Below are positions 41,595 through 52,185 of a stretch of 53,476 nucleotides of DNA, in pieces. The notes beneath the pieces were generated by a model that was not told the origin of the DNA, ran no database searches, and saw only the letters and a list, made by a program, of their open reading frames with translations. The first letter of the stretch is position 1; every line of letters starts with the position of its first letter. A program made the translations under genes and the position numbers. The stretch comes from Kineosporiaceae bacterium. GTDB taxonomy: Bacteria; Actinomycetota; Actinomycetes; Actinomycetales; Kineosporiaceae. Location: contig JAEUJN010000077.1 of NCBI GenBank assembly GCA_016794595.1, positions 1-53,476 on the forward strand, read 5' to 3'.

Positions 41595-42641
41595 TCAAGG
41601 TTGACTGCTCACACTCGCGACCTTCGGGTGAGATAGTTGCAGCTGGAGTTCCTCCCCTACATAAGTCTTCAAGGAGCCTCCCTTTGATCCAATGAACTCG
41701 ATCACGAGTGTCCTTCGAATTGAACCGATCGTCATTGTTAGATCGGATTCCGAGTCGCATGCTACTGCAACACGCGCCAGTGCTTTCTCTTTCTGTATAG
41801 CTTGGCGCAGTTGAGATTCATCGTATGCGGGGACCCTTATTCGTATGGGTGGTTTCGAAACACTCGTAGCATACCGATAGCCCGTGGGCTGTAGCTTCAC
41901 TTGCGCCGCTACATAGGCAGGCAATCCACGAAAGCCGTCCGGTATGGAGTGGCCACGCATTGTCATGCACTCATCCCAGAGTTCAGCGCTTGAGCGCACT
42001 GCCGAATTGCGCTCCAACTGAGACGGGATCTCCGCAAGCATGGCCGCTCCACCCTGAAGACCATTCAGGCCATAAATAATCGGGTTGGCCTGTCGCAGTC
42101 CAACCCCTCCGCAGCCAGCCGCCCCATTGACGGGAATCACTCCTTCTTCCGTGCGCCACCAAGAGCCGTAGAGTGCATCGTAGAAACTGTCATTCCGCTC
42201 CTGAGAACTGCTCCCACTCAAGGGTGTACCGAACTCAATATCTGCTTGAATCTGGTTCGTGTACACTCCCAGGCCCCACTTCTCAGCGTACTCAGGCGTA
42301 GGCAGCCCATAGAACGAATCGTAAGTTACAATCGAAGTCGGCAACGAGACATTGTAGGTGTAGTCGTGGCCCTTCTCTGCCATACAGGCCTGTACTGTCT
42401 TCCCGTAGATCTCATCCCGCGCAGCATCTGAGACTGCATCGAACCTCCACAACAGCACCGACTCTAGAACCCCGCGCTCGCGGTCCGTCAATGATGGGGA
42501 GCCACGGTCCCCGGCGCAAGCGACCAGCATTGAGATGGAGACCGCTCCGAGAATGGCATGGTATTGCCGCTTGAATCGGCCAAGTCTATCGCGGAACTTG
42601 CTGTTCGACCTGACGGCTGGAGTCGCCTCTATCATTCTCAC
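41595..42641 (-). CDS. Lipoprotein of unknown function, mirror copy
   Basis: Mirror of 10836-11882 with lipobox LVAC at Cys42. Confidence 0.7.
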   Translation of the reverse strand: MRMIEATPAVRSNSKFRDRLGRFKRQYHAILGAVSISMLVACAGDRGSPSLTDRERGVLESVLLWRFDAVSDAARDEIYGKTVQACMAEKGHDYTYNVSLPTSIVTYDSFYGLPTPEYAEKWGLGVYTNQIQADIEFGTPLSGSSSQERNDSFYDALYGSWWRTEEGVIPVNGAAGCGGVGLRQANPIIYGLNGLQGGAAMLAEIPSQLERNSAVRSSAELWDECMTMRGHSIPDGFRGLPAYVAAQVKLQPTGYRYATSVSKPPIRIRVPAYDESQLRQAIQKEKALARVAVACDSESDLTMTIGSIRRTLVIEFIGSKGGSLKTYVGEELQLQLSHPKVASVSSQP

Positions 42642-42671
42642 TTCACCCGAATGCCTTCACCCTGCTGTCAT

Positions 42672-43079
42672 TCAGTTCTCGAAGTGCCATTTCCCTTGCG
42701 TAAGAGCGGGCGATATCCTCCACTGCAACTTAAAAGTGGTTCCAACCGGCATCTGAGTCCACAGTTTACGCCTCCCGAAGTCGCTGGGAGCGAGGGTATA
42801 TGAAGGGGTGGTGGAATTCCCGACCATAGCCCGGAATGTGATACCTGCTGGCTGCCAGTACGAACACCCACTGCCGTAATAGCTCCAGAAGAGATCCTCC
42901 GTCTCCTTGGCCGTACGCTGATAACCGGTCGCCCAGTTGGGCGTAGCGTTAATGCTGGTCGAGGAGCAGATATCTGCCTCTCCTGCCGCTGCCTCATTCG
43001 CGCTGCCCAATGCAACGCCGAAAGATAGAATCAAAGCGGTGGCACCGAGAACGGCACGCCTGCACCTAATCGTAGCCAT
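42672..43079 (-). CDS. Small secreted protein, mirror copy
   Basis: Mirror of 10398-10805, 135 residues with signal peptide. Confidence 0.7.
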   Translation of the reverse strand: MATIRCRRAVLGATALILSFGVALGSANEAAAGEADICSSTSINATPNWATGYQRTAKETEDLFWSYYGSGCSYWQPAGITFRAMVGNSTTPSYTLAPSDFGRRKLWTQMPVGTTFKLQWRISPALTQGKWHFEN

Positions 43080-43129
43080 TGTTCCCCCCGGATTCGAAGA
43101 CTGCCGACAGAATCAGACCATCTCTCTAC

Positions 43130-43158
43130 ATATTCGCTTATCGTGACGAAGATGTCAA
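43130..43158 (-). promoter_or_regulatory. Secreted-protein gene promoter, mirror copy
   Basis: Mirror of 10319-10347 (TTGACA, 17 bases, GAATAT on the minus strand). Confidence 0.35.
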
Positions 43159-43287
43159 TGGGGTCGTCGCCGCTCCATGACGCTCGGTGAGATGTCGCCT
43201 ATCACGGTGATTAGAAACAACCTGACCGGGTCGGTTCCCCAACAGGGCAACCCCTGAACTCGGTCGGGCCCCCGCCGGTTGGTGCGT

Positions 43288-43516
43288 GCTGGCCGCAAGC
43301 GGATGTACATGGACGGCCCCTGAACGAGCCCGGCATGATCTTCATCAAGCCAGGTCTCTATTTGGACACCGACGACCTGCTGTTGGGGCCCCACGGCGTC
43401 GTTGCGCGGCGGTCCAGGCGCAGCGAGGACGACATAAATGTCACCCGAGGACGGCTGCGAGAACCTCACCACGATGCCGCGCACCGTCCAGGAGATCGAG
43501 GACTGGACGGCGAAAT
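43288..43516 (+). pseudogene. Decayed pepP 3' end, mirror copy
   Basis: Mirror of 9961-10189. On this strand it aligns directly with 41280-41500 of the pepP copy; GAGCCCGGCATGATCTTCA and GAGGACGGCTGCGAGAACCT are shared word for word. Confidence 0.8.
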
Positions 43517-43531
43517 CGCTCGGGGCGGTGA

Positions 43532-44326
43532 TCAGTTGGAGGCCTCGAGCAGGCTGCTGAGCCGGTCCGCCGCGAGGCCACGGGCGCGCAGGCACCGTAG
43601 TAGTCCGGGCAGCGCCGCCACAGTGGCACTTCTGTCGATCGCCTGCGGATTGGGACCGTCCAATCGGCCACCATCGTGGCATAGCAGGATGCCGCCAGGG
43701 CGTGCGGAGTGGCTCACCTCGGCGATTGCCCGATCGATGCCGTGGCTCAGATGCGCCTCGAGGCAATCCGTCCAGAAGATGGTGCGCAAGCGTGCAGCGC
43801 GCGTCGCAGTGACGACGTTCGGGCTGATCCACCCCCGCGGCGGACGGAACATTCCCCCCGAGCCGGCCCCCAGCCCGGCCAGGGTGCGCTCTGCCCCGAC
43901 GATCTGGTCGGTGACCGAGGCGAGGTCGAGCCGGTCGAGCCAGCGGTGATCCTGGGTGTGGTTGGCCACCTCGTGACCATCGGCCAGGATGTCGCGAACC
44001 AGCTGAGGGTGGCGCAGCGCGTTGCGGCCGATCACGAAGAAGGTGGCGCGCACCTCCGCGGCGCTCAGGACGCGCAGGACCGTCGGGGTGTGGTCGGGGT
44101 CCGGGCCGTCGTCGAAGGTAAGCGCCATCAGATCCCCGGCGGTCTCGACCCGAGAGATGGACGTCGGATCGACCCGACGGCGGGAGTTCTCGGAGTCGGT
44201 GTGATCGTGCCGCCGGAGGACCTGGACGGCTTCGGCCGTGCCACCCCCCAGCAGGCAGGCCCCGAATCCGGACAGCAGCGCACGCCGTCCGAGCAGGCGG
44301 GTGGGACGCTCAGCGATCACATGCAC
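43532..44326 (-). CDS. Polysaccharide deacetylase, mirror copy
   Basis: Mirror of 9151-9945 with NodB motifs intact. Confidence 0.8.
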   Translation of the reverse strand: MHVIAERPTRLLGRRALLSGFGACLLGGGTAEAVQVLRRHDHTDSENSRRRVDPTSISRVETAGDLMALTFDDGPDPDHTPTVLRVLSAAEVRATFFVIGRNALRHPQLVRDILADGHEVANHTQDHRWLDRLDLASVTDQIVGAERTLAGLGAGSGGMFRPPRGWISPNVVTATRAARLRTIFWTDCLEAHLSHGIDRAIAEVSHSARPGGILLCHDGGRLDGPNPQAIDRSATVAALPGLLRCLRARGLAADRLSSLLEASN

Positions 44327-44597
44327 AGTGTGGAGTCGGACAGCCCTACTGGGCAGGCCCCTGAAGAGTGCCGCGAGACAAGCGCCACAACGAAGTGCCT
44401 GGAATGCTCGCCGAACGTCTCCACGGCTAGGCCCAATGTCCGCCTTTTCGACCCCTCGGGCGGCTCAGCGGACGGGCCACCGGCGAAATGGTGGGATCAA
44501 GGGTGCGCTGTCAGCCGTCACCAGCGGTTAACCTTGGTCAGGTTGCGCCGTCAACGGCACCCTGCGTGCCGCATGAGCTGGAGGAGGTGAGTGGGTC

Positions 44598-44687
44598 ATG
44601 CCATCTGGTGATAGTCCCGAGGCCAGCCACCTGGCCGCCCCGTCGACCCGCACTCCCGAGCCCGGCCCGCTCGCCGCGTCGTCCTGA
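44598..44687 (+). CDS. Proline-rich corA leader ORF, mirror copy
   Basis: Mirror of 8790-8879; GGAGGAGGTG upstream, 29 codons, then 42 bases to corA with a CCGGG/CCCGG hairpin at 44702-44717 touching the corA ribosome site. Confidence 0.45.
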   Translation: MPSGDSPEASHLAAPSTRTPEPGPLAASS

Positions 44688-44729
44688 CGACCGGTACGCC
44701 GCCGGGTGCTTCCCCGGAGGTGACCACCC

Positions 44730-45899
44730 ATGGTTCGTCCGACCCGCCCGCTCGCTCGGGCGATCCCGCTGGCCGCTCGCACCATCCCACTGCGGTCCAC
44801 GACCAACGGCAAGTCGACCAACGGCAAGTCGGCCACCGGACGCCGTCCGGCGATGACCGCGGCCGCCACCCCTCCCGAGTCCAACCGCCTGCTGCTCGAT
44901 GCCGCCGTCGACTGGGGCCTGTACATCGACGGCGTCCGGCAGGAGCAGCAGGACTTCGATGCCGCCTGCGCCATCGCCCGCGGGGGCGAGGGGTTCATCT
45001 GGCTCGGCCTGCACGAGCCGACCACCAACCAGCTGAACCAACTCGGTGACGTGTTCGACCTGCACGAGTTGGCCCTGGAGGACGCCTCCAACAACAGGCA
45101 GCGCCCGAAGATCGAACGCTACGACGACATGTTCTTCCTCGCGTTGCGGTCCCTGGCCTACATCGACCGGGACGACCGGATCGGCGAGGGCCTGGACGGG
45201 GGCGACATCGTCGAGACCGGCACCATCATGGTCTTCCTCGGGGAGTACTACGCGGTGACCGTGCGCCACGGGCGCCACGCCTCCATGCGGGGCCTGCGCC
45301 GCCGGCTGGAGCAGGACCCCGAGCAGCTCGCCCTGGGGCCCTCGGCGGTGCTGCACGCGGTGTGCGACAAGGTCGTGGACGACTACCTGGCCGTGGTCGA
45401 CCAGGTCAACGAGGACATCGAGGAGATCGAGACCTCGGTGTTCTCCCAGCGGCGGATCACCGACGTCGAGCGGATCTACCAGCTCAAGCGCGACATCATC
45501 GAGATGAAGCGCACCACCAGCCCGCTGGCCGGGCCGCTGCACGAACTGGCCCACCGGGCACAGGGGTTGGTCCACCCCGACATCCGCGAGTACTTCCGCG
45601 ACGTCGAGGACCACCTGATCCGGGTGCGCGAGCAGGTGCAGAGCTACGACGAACTGCTCGGCTCGATCCTGCAGGCCGGCCTGGCCCGGCTGACCGTCAG
45701 CGAGAACGAGGACATGCGCAAGATCTCGGCGTGGGTCGCGATCGCCGCCGTCCCGACCATGATCGCCGGGGTCTACGGGATGAACTTCGACTACATCCCG
45801 CTGCTGCACAACCCATGGGGCTACCCGGCGGTGACCCTGCTGATGCTCACCGTCTGCGGCACGATGTTCCGCGGCTTCCGGCGCAACGGCTGGCTCTGA
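44730..45899 (+). CDS. corA: CorA-type transporter, mirror copy
   Basis: Mirror of 7578-8747, 389 residues, GMN at 350-352. Confidence 0.9.
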   Translation: MVRPTRPLARAIPLAARTIPLRSTTNGKSTNGKSATGRRPAMTAAATPPESNRLLLDAAVDWGLYIDGVRQEQQDFDAACAIARGGEGFIWLGLHEPTTNQLNQLGDVFDLHELALEDASNNRQRPKIERYDDMFFLALRSLAYIDRDDRIGEGLDGGDIVETGTIMVFLGEYYAVTVRHGRHASMRGLRRRLEQDPEQLALGPSAVLHAVCDKVVDDYLAVVDQVNEDIEEIETSVFSQRRITDVERIYQLKRDIIEMKRTTSPLAGPLHELAHRAQGLVHPDIREYFRDVEDHLIRVREQVQSYDELLGSILQAGLARLTVSENEDMRKISAWVAIAAVPTMIAGVYGMNFDYIPLLHNPWGYPAVTLLMLTVCGTMFRGFRRNGWL

Positions 45900-45930
45900 C
45901 CCGTCCGCAGCTGGGCGCTCACCCTGACCT

Positions 45931-45986
45931 CACCCCTCGTGATCATGCACTTTCGAATAGTCGAAAGTGCATGATCACGAGGGGTG
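45931..45986. terminator. Family-A hairpin, mirror of 7491-7546
   Basis: Perfect 26-bp stem with a four-base loop (ATAG on this strand). Confidence 0.8.
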
Positions 45987-46026
45987 GGGGATGCGGGGTG
46001 GGGGGCGAGGGGGGCGAGGGCTGGAG

Positions 46027-46923
46027 TCAGGGTGAGGTGGGGTTGCGGTCCGGGCCTTCGCGATCGGCGTGCTCTCGGGCCTCACGCTCGGCGCGCTCGC
46101 GGGCCTCACGGCGTCGCTGCTCCATCACCTGACCGTAGGTGAGGGTGGCCGCCGGATCAGGGTCCGGCGGGACGGGGGCGGGTTGCTCCCCGGCGGGACC
46201 GGGCTGTTCGGACGTGGCGGACGGCGTCGAGGTCGGACGCCAGCCGTGCGGCGCCGGCGGCCCGCCCGGCTCCCCCGGACCGGGACCGGGAGAGGGCGAC
46301 CCGGACGGTGGCGGGCCATAGGGGTCACTGGGTCGCGCCTCGGCTCCCGGTCCGGACACGGGATCGGTGACCGAGCCCCACGGCGAGCCGGACCGGCCAC
46401 CCGGCTGCCGTCCCAGACGATCGCGGCCGGCACCATCCGGCATGGTGTGCAACAGTTCGATGGCCGCCCGCGCGTGTTCGGGCATGCACAGCACCTCGTA
46501 CTCACTGGCCACGATCTGGCTGGTCGAGGTGAAGTCGCGCCGGCCCCCGGTCAGCGCATAGGAGATGACCCCGAACAGCATGCCGAAGGCGCTCCCGATG
46601 AGCATCGAGGCGATCACGAAACCGGCCGGGTAGTTCGAGCCGAACAGGGTCAGCAGCAGGCCGACGAACAAGCCGAACCACGCCCCGGACGCCGCGCCGG
46701 CGATGGCGACCCGGCCGTAGGTCAGGCGCCCGGTGACCCGCTCGACCATGCGCAGGCCACTGCCCACGATGGTCACGAACTGCACCGGGAAGTGGTTGTC
46801 CGACAGGAAGTCGACCACGCGCTGGGCTTCCAGATAGGTGTCGTAGCGCGCGATCGGCTCACCGCGCGGCGGCGTCGGCAGTCCGGGCTGGCGCTGCCGT
46901 CCCATGGGTCCCAAGTTCGACAT
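46027..46923 (-). CDS. General stress protein 17M-like membrane protein, mirror copy
   Basis: Mirror of 6554-7450, 298 residues, two membrane segments. Confidence 0.7.
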   Translation of the reverse strand: MSNLGPMGRQRQPGLPTPPRGEPIARYDTYLEAQRVVDFLSDNHFPVQFVTIVGSGLRMVERVTGRLTYGRVAIAGAASGAWFGLFVGLLLTLFGSNYPAGFVIASMLIGSAFGMLFGVISYALTGGRRDFTSTSQIVASEYEVLCMPEHARAAIELLHTMPDGAGRDRLGRQPGGRSGSPWGSVTDPVSGPGAEARPSDPYGPPPSGSPSPGPGPGEPGGPPAPHGWRPTSTPSATSEQPGPAGEQPAPVPPDPDPAATLTYGQVMEQRRREARERAEREAREHADREGPDRNPTSP

Positions 46924-47069
46924 GCCCCCCATCCTCGCCTACCGCGCGCCGGGCCGCCCAACCGTCCGGCGTCCGGCGTGGCCGGGCCACGGACCGCAGC
47001 CACGAGAGCGAGCAGCCGGCCACGGGGTATCCACCGATCACGAACTCGACGCCTGAGAGACTGGACCCC

Positions 47070-48698
47070 GTGACCACCCAGCGGCCGGCGACGAGCGGGC
47101 TCGGCCCGATCGAGCTCGGCCCGGACGGGCGCCCCCCGGTGACCGGCGGGATCACGGTGCCCGAGCTGGGGGTCGAGACCCGGGCGATCCGGGACGGCGC
47201 CACCCCGGCGAGCACGGCTGATCAGGGGTCCGGGTCCACCCCACCGCCGCACGAGCCGCCCCCGGGCTCCCCGCCGGGCGGTTCCCGCTACGCGCGGCTG
47301 GCGCGCCGGGCGTCCTGGAACATCACCGACCAGGTGATCACCGCCCTGACCAACACCCTGCTGTTCGTCGTGCTCGCCCGATCGGTGGGCCTGGCCCAGC
47401 TGGACGCGTTCACCAACGCCTTCTACGTCTTCACCCTGGTGATCGGCGTCGGCCGGGCCCTGGTGGGTCAGGTGCTGAGCGTGCGCTTCAGCGATGTGCA
47501 CGGCTCCGCCTGGAGGACCGGGCTGACCCAGGCGTTCGGCTTCATCGTCGGCCTCACGGTCACGATCTCGGTGGTGGTCGCCGCGGTCGGGGGTGCGCTC
47601 TGGCTGGTGCTCGACCGACCGGGCCCGGGCCGGGCCCTGCTCGCCCTGGCAGCGGTCCTGCCGGCCCTGATCATGCAGGACGCCTGCCGGATGGCCTTCT
47701 TCGCCCAGTCCCTGGCGAGGAACGCGGCAGCCAACGACGCCCTGTGGGCACTGATCCAGTTCGGCGCGATCGCGGCACTGATCCGCCTGGGCCACGCCGA
47801 TGCCGCCTGGCTCATCCTCGCCTGGGGAGGCGGGGCGGCGTTCTGCGTCGTGATCGCGCTCAGCCAGCTGCGCGTCGTCCCCGACCCCCGGGCCGCCGTT
47901 GCGTGGGGACGACGCACCTGGGACCTCTCCCGCTTCTTCCTGACCGAGAACCTGCTCACCTCCGGGGCCTTCACCGGTGGCTTCCTGCTGGTCGGCGTCC
48001 TGGTCGGCGAGGGGGCGGTGTCCGCGATCCGCGGCGCCCAGGTGCTGGTCGGGCCGCTGGAGACGCTCAGCTCGGCCATGTTCACCTTCGCCCTGCCCGA
48101 GCTGTCCCGCCGCGCCTGGTTGGGCGCCCGGACCCGGTGGACGATCGCCACCGGCGCCAGTGCCGCCATGGTGGCCATCGCCCTCACCTACACCGCCGGC
48201 CTCTGGCTGATGCCGGACGAGGTGGGCCGGATGATCTTCCGGGACAACTGGGACGGTCCGGCCAGCGTGCTGTTGCCGGTGGCCCTGGGATCGGTCGCCG
48301 CCCGCGCCTGCCTCGGACCCGCGGTGACCATCTACGCCATGGGCCTGGCCCGGCGGACGTTCCGGCTGATGCTGGTCGAGGCGCCCCTGGTGCTCTCGCT
48401 CATGCTGGGCGGGGCGGTCATCGACGGCGTGGCCGGGGCGGCCTGGGGATTGATGATCAACCAGTCCCTGCTGGTCCCGCTGTGGTTCCTGACCCTGTGG
48501 TCGGTGCTGAGGTCGCCGGACGCCGCGACGCCCCCGGCCGGCGGTCAGCCGCACGCCCCGGCCGATCCGCCGACCGCCGCCCTGCCCGTGCTCGACTCCT
48601 CGGGACAGCCCTACACGCCGCGGCATGCCTCGGACAGCGCGCTTCACCTGCCCGCGGCGAGCCTGCCCCCGCGCGGGAGGCACACCCGCAAGGGCTGA
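47070..48698 (+). CDS. Wzx/MOP-type flippase-like membrane protein, mirror copy
   Basis: Mirror of 4779-6407, 542 residues, GTG start. Confidence 0.65.
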   Translation: MTTQRPATSGLGPIELGPDGRPPVTGGITVPELGVETRAIRDGATPASTADQGSGSTPPPHEPPPGSPPGGSRYARLARRASWNITDQVITALTNTLLFVVLARSVGLAQLDAFTNAFYVFTLVIGVGRALVGQVLSVRFSDVHGSAWRTGLTQAFGFIVGLTVTISVVVAAVGGALWLVLDRPGPGRALLALAAVLPALIMQDACRMAFFAQSLARNAAANDALWALIQFGAIAALIRLGHADAAWLILAWGGGAAFCVVIALSQLRVVPDPRAAVAWGRRTWDLSRFFLTENLLTSGAFTGGFLLVGVLVGEGAVSAIRGAQVLVGPLETLSSAMFTFALPELSRRAWLGARTRWTIATGASAAMVAIALTYTAGLWLMPDEVGRMIFRDNWDGPASVLLPVALGSVAARACLGPAVTIYAMGLARRTFRLMLVEAPLVLSLMLGGAVIDGVAGAAWGLMINQSLLVPLWFLTLWSVLRSPDAATPPAGGQPHAPADPPTAALPVLDSSGQPYTPRHASDSALHLPAASLPPRGRHTRKG

Positions 48699-48762
48699 GT
48701 CTCCCCCGGTCGCGCCGGTCGCGCCGGTCCGGCTCTGGCAGGGCCTCGACCCCGGCCGGGTC

Positions 48763-49974
48763 TCAGCCCTCGATCGCGTAGTCCTCCAGCAGGCGCCGAC
48801 CGATGATCATGCGCTGGATGTCGGCCGTGCCCTCACCGATCAGCAGCATCGGTGCCTCGCGGTAGAGCCGCTCGATCTCGTACTCCTTGGAGTAGCCGTA
48901 CCCACCGTGAATGCGGAAGGAGTCCTCGACGACGTCCCGGCAGTACTCACTCGCCAGGTACTTGGCCATGCCCGCCTCGAGGTCGTTGCGCTCCCCGGCG
49001 TCCTTCTTGCGCGCAGCCATGATCATCATCTGGTGTGCTGCCTCGACCTTGGTCGCCATCTCGGCCAGGCGGAACTGCACCGCCTGGTGCTCGGCGATCT
49101 TCTTGCCGAAGGTCTCCCGCTGCTGGGCGTAGCGGATGCCGAGTTCGAAGGCCCGCATCGCCAGCCCGCACGCCCGCGCGGCGACGTTGACCCGGCCCAC
49201 CTCGACGCCGTCCATCATCTGGTAGAAGCCCTTGCCCGGGACCCCGCCCAGGATCTGGGCGTCGGTGGTCGCGTACCCGTCGAAGACGAGCTCGGTGGTG
49301 TCGACCCCCTTGTAGCCCATCTTCTCGATCTTGCCCGGAACGGTCAGGCCGGGCGCGGTCTCGCCGAAGCCGGACTCCTTGTCCACCAGGAAGGTGGTCA
49401 TGTTCTTGTAGACCGAGTTCGCGCCGAGGTCGGTCTTGGTCAGGACGGCGACCAGGTTGCAGGACCCTCCGTTGGTCAGCCACATCTTCTGGCCGTTGAT
49501 CGTCCAGTTGGCAGCACCTTCCGGGCCGTCGGCCCGGACGCTCTTGGTCCGGATCGAGGACACGTCGCTGCCGCAGTGCGGCTCGCTCATCGAGAACCCG
49601 CCGCGCACCTCACCGGCCGCCATCCGGGGCAGGTAGCGCTGCTTCTGTTCCTCCGTGCCGTGCTGGAGCAGCATGTAGGCCACGATGAAGTGGGTGTTGA
49701 TGATGCCGGAGACGCTCATCCAGCCTCGGGCGATCTCCTCCACCACCAGGGCGTAGGTCAGCAGCGACTCGCCGAGCCCGCCGTACTCCTCGGGGATCAT
49801 CAGGCCGAAGACGCCCATCTCCTTCATGCCCTCGACGATCTCGTCCGGGTAGGCGTCCTTGTGCTCGAGTTCGGTGGCCACCGGGATGATCTGCTCGTCG
49901 ACGAACTCCCGCACCAGCTTCAGCATCTCGCGCTGGTCGGCGGTCAGACCCTCGGTGTGCTGGAGACGTCCCAT
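48763..49974 (-). CDS. Acyl-CoA dehydrogenase (methylsuccinyl-CoA type), mirror copy
   Basis: Mirror of 3503-4714, 403 residues, GEGTADIQ active-site segment. Confidence 0.8.
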   Translation of the reverse strand: MGRLQHTEGLTADQREMLKLVREFVDEQIIPVATELEHKDAYPDEIVEGMKEMGVFGLMIPEEYGGLGESLLTYALVVEEIARGWMSVSGIINTHFIVAYMLLQHGTEEQKQRYLPRMAAGEVRGGFSMSEPHCGSDVSSIRTKSVRADGPEGAANWTINGQKMWLTNGGSCNLVAVLTKTDLGANSVYKNMTTFLVDKESGFGETAPGLTVPGKIEKMGYKGVDTTELVFDGYATTDAQILGGVPGKGFYQMMDGVEVGRVNVAARACGLAMRAFELGIRYAQQRETFGKKIAEHQAVQFRLAEMATKVEAAHQMMIMAARKKDAGERNDLEAGMAKYLASEYCRDVVEDSFRIHGGYGYSKEYEIERLYREAPMLLIGEGTADIQRMIIGRRLLEDYAIEG

Positions 49975-50284
49975 GGTGGTGTCCACCCCTTCGTGGAGAG
50001 CGCAGGTGCGTCGCCGGCGCAGGTGCCATCGAGTATCGCCACCCCAGCCGGGCCTGGCCCCGGGCTGAGGTGTGAACCCCACCACCCAACCGGCTCATGT
50101 TCCCCAGCCGACAGCTCATGCTCCGCGGGTGACGCTGTGAAAACGTTCTCAACCGGACGTCGAGCGGCGGCTGCGGAGCATGAGCGGGTTTCGGCGGGTG
50201 AGAGATGTCCAAACCCGGGGATGCTGTTCGTCGTCCGGGTAGCGAGCTCGCCACCCCGGCGGCTCACGGTCGACTGGAGGACCG
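49975..50284. other. Divergent intergenic region, mirror copy
   Basis: Mirror of 3193-3502: inverted repeat at 50114-50126 and 50173-50185, LacI-like palindrome at 50138-50151. No coding region seen. Confidence 0.55.
50206..50234 (+). promoter_or_regulatory. ECF42-like promoter, mirror copy
   Basis: TGTCCA at 50206-50211, 17 bases, CGTCGT at 50229-50234. Confidence 0.45.
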
Positions 50285-50656
50285 ATGAAGTACATGTTCC
50301 TGCTCTACTCCGCCACCCACGCCGGCCCCGCCGAGGGCAGCCCGGAGGCCGCCGCTGAGATGCAGGAGTGGTTCGCCTACACCCGCGCCATGGCCGAGGC
50401 GGGCATCCTGGTGGCCGGCGACCCACTGCACCCGATCGAGTCCGCGACCACGATCACCACCCGGGACGGCGCGACGGTGACCACGGACGGCCCGTTCGCC
50501 GAGACCAAGGAGGTGCTCGGCGGCTACTACATCGTCGACGTCCCCGATCTGGACGCCGCCCTGGCGTGGGGCTCGAAGGCCCCGACCGCTCGCTACGGGT
50601 CGGTGGAGGTGCGCCCGGTCGTCGACCTGAGCACCCTCGGCGGGGCGCCGGACTGA
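50285..50656 (+). CDS. DGPF-domain protein, mirror copy
   Basis: Mirror of 2821-3192, DGPFAETKE at residues 68-76. Confidence 0.87.
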   Translation: MKYMFLLYSATHAGPAEGSPEAAAEMQEWFAYTRAMAEAGILVAGDPLHPIESATTITTRDGATVTTDGPFAETKEVLGGYYIVDVPDLDAALAWGSKAPTARYGSVEVRPVVDLSTLGGAPD

Positions 50657-50689
50657 TCGTCCACCGGATCGACCCGCGAGACGACCACC

Positions 50690-52066
50690 GTGCGCGCACC
50701 CGGCGTCGCCCAGGTCTTCGCCGCCCAGTGGCCCATCCTGGTGGCCACCCTGCGGCGGGACCTGGGCGACCTGGACCTGGCCGAGGACGCCGCCCAGGAG
50801 GCCTTCGTCGAGGCCGCGGCCCGCTGGGGGCCGGGAACCACGCCGGAGCGTCCGGGGGCCTGGTTGCTCACCACCGCCCGGCGGCGGGCGATCGACCGGA
50901 TCCGCCGCGAGCAGCGGTTCACCCAACGGCTGCCGGCCCTGGTCGAGGCGGCCGAGGGGGGCCACACCCCGCGACCCGCGGGGGAGCTGGTCGACGACCA
51001 GCTCGCGCTGATCTTCGGGTGCTGCCACCCGGCCCTGGACCCCGCCTCCCGGGTGGCGCTGACCTTGCGCGAGGTGTGCGGGCTGTCCACCGGGCAGATC
51101 GCCGCCGGATTCCTGCTGTCCCCGGCGACCCTGGGCAAGCGCCTGGTCCGGGCGAAGGCGAAGATCCGGACGGCGGGGGTGCCGTTCGCCGTCCCGGCAC
51201 GCGAACATCTGCCGGCCCGGTGCGCCGAGGTGCTGCGGGTGATCTACCTGATCTTCACCGAGGGGCACACCTCGGCCGACGGGCCGGCCCTGGTGCGCGG
51301 GGACCTGTGCGACGAGGCGCGCTGGCTGGCGGGGTTGCTGGCCGAGCTGCTGGACCGTCTGCCCGCGGTGGTGAGCCCTCACCTCGGTGGGGGGACCGAG
51401 TCCGGGACCGGGCCGGGGGCGGGGGCCGGGTCAGCGGCCGGGTCGGGGAGGGGATCGATCACCGGCTCGCCCGGCATCGACCACGAGCGCGCGGTGGCCC
51501 TGGCCGAGACCCTGGGGCTGCAGGCACTGATGCTGCTCAGTGATGCCCGCAGGGCGACCCGGATCGACGCGCACGGCGGGCTGGTGCTGCTCGAGGACCA
51601 GGACCGCACCCGGTGGGACCGCTCGCTGATCGCGCAGGGCCAGGCAACGCTGACCCGGGCGCTGGCCATCGGGCACATCGGCGCCTACCAGGTGGAGGCG
51701 GCGATCGCGGCGCTGCACGCCACGGCGCCCGGATGGGAGCAGACCGACTGGCGCTCCATCCGCGGGCTCTACGACCAGCTGAGGCTCCTCGCGCCGAGCG
51801 ACGTGGTGGCGCTCAACGCCGCGGTGGCGACCTCGATGCTCGAGGGACCCGAGGCGGGGCTGGCGGAGATCGAGGCGATCAGGCAGCGAGGGGCGTTGGC
51901 CGACTATCGCTACCTGCACGCGGCCCGGGCCGACCTGTTGCGCCGGATCGGCCGGCGGGAGCAGGCCGCTGAGGCGTACCGCCGGGCCCTGGAGCTCACC
52001 ACCAATCCGGCCGAGCGGCGCTTTCTCGACGACCGGCTGGCGTCCTGCACGACGCCCGGGCCCTGA
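50690..52066 (+). CDS. ECF42-type sigma factor, mirror copy
   Basis: Mirror of 1411-2787, 458 residues, including the Gly-rich linker at 232-263. Confidence 0.87.
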   Translation: MRAPGVAQVFAAQWPILVATLRRDLGDLDLAEDAAQEAFVEAAARWGPGTTPERPGAWLLTTARRRAIDRIRREQRFTQRLPALVEAAEGGHTPRPAGELVDDQLALIFGCCHPALDPASRVALTLREVCGLSTGQIAAGFLLSPATLGKRLVRAKAKIRTAGVPFAVPAREHLPARCAEVLRVIYLIFTEGHTSADGPALVRGDLCDEARWLAGLLAELLDRLPAVVSPHLGGGTESGTGPGAGAGSAAGSGRGSITGSPGIDHERAVALAETLGLQALMLLSDARRATRIDAHGGLVLLEDQDRTRWDRSLIAQGQATLTRALAIGHIGAYQVEAAIAALHATAPGWEQTDWRSIRGLYDQLRLLAPSDVVALNAAVATSMLEGPEAGLAEIEAIRQRGALADYRYLHAARADLLRRIGRREQAAEAYRRALELTTNPAERRFLDDRLASCTTPGP

Positions 52067-52103
52067 GAGGGGTGGCCCCCGGTCGCCGGGCAGGCCCCAT
52101 CGT

Positions 52104-52137
52104 CCAGGGTCGCTTCCGGTGAGGCGACGTACCCTGG
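52104..52137. terminator. Imperfect hairpin after the sigma gene, mirror copy
   Basis: Mirror of 1340-1373, CCAGGGT...ACCCTGG. Confidence 0.3.
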
Positions 52138-52142
52138 AGGGG

Positions 52143-52157
52143 CGAGGGTGACCCTCG
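52143..52157. promoter_or_regulatory. Short perfect palindrome, mirror copy
   Basis: Mirror of 1320-1334, upstream of the small gene at 52186. Confidence 0.25.
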
Positions 52158-52185
52158 AGTCCGGCGCACCGACGGGGAGGTGCCC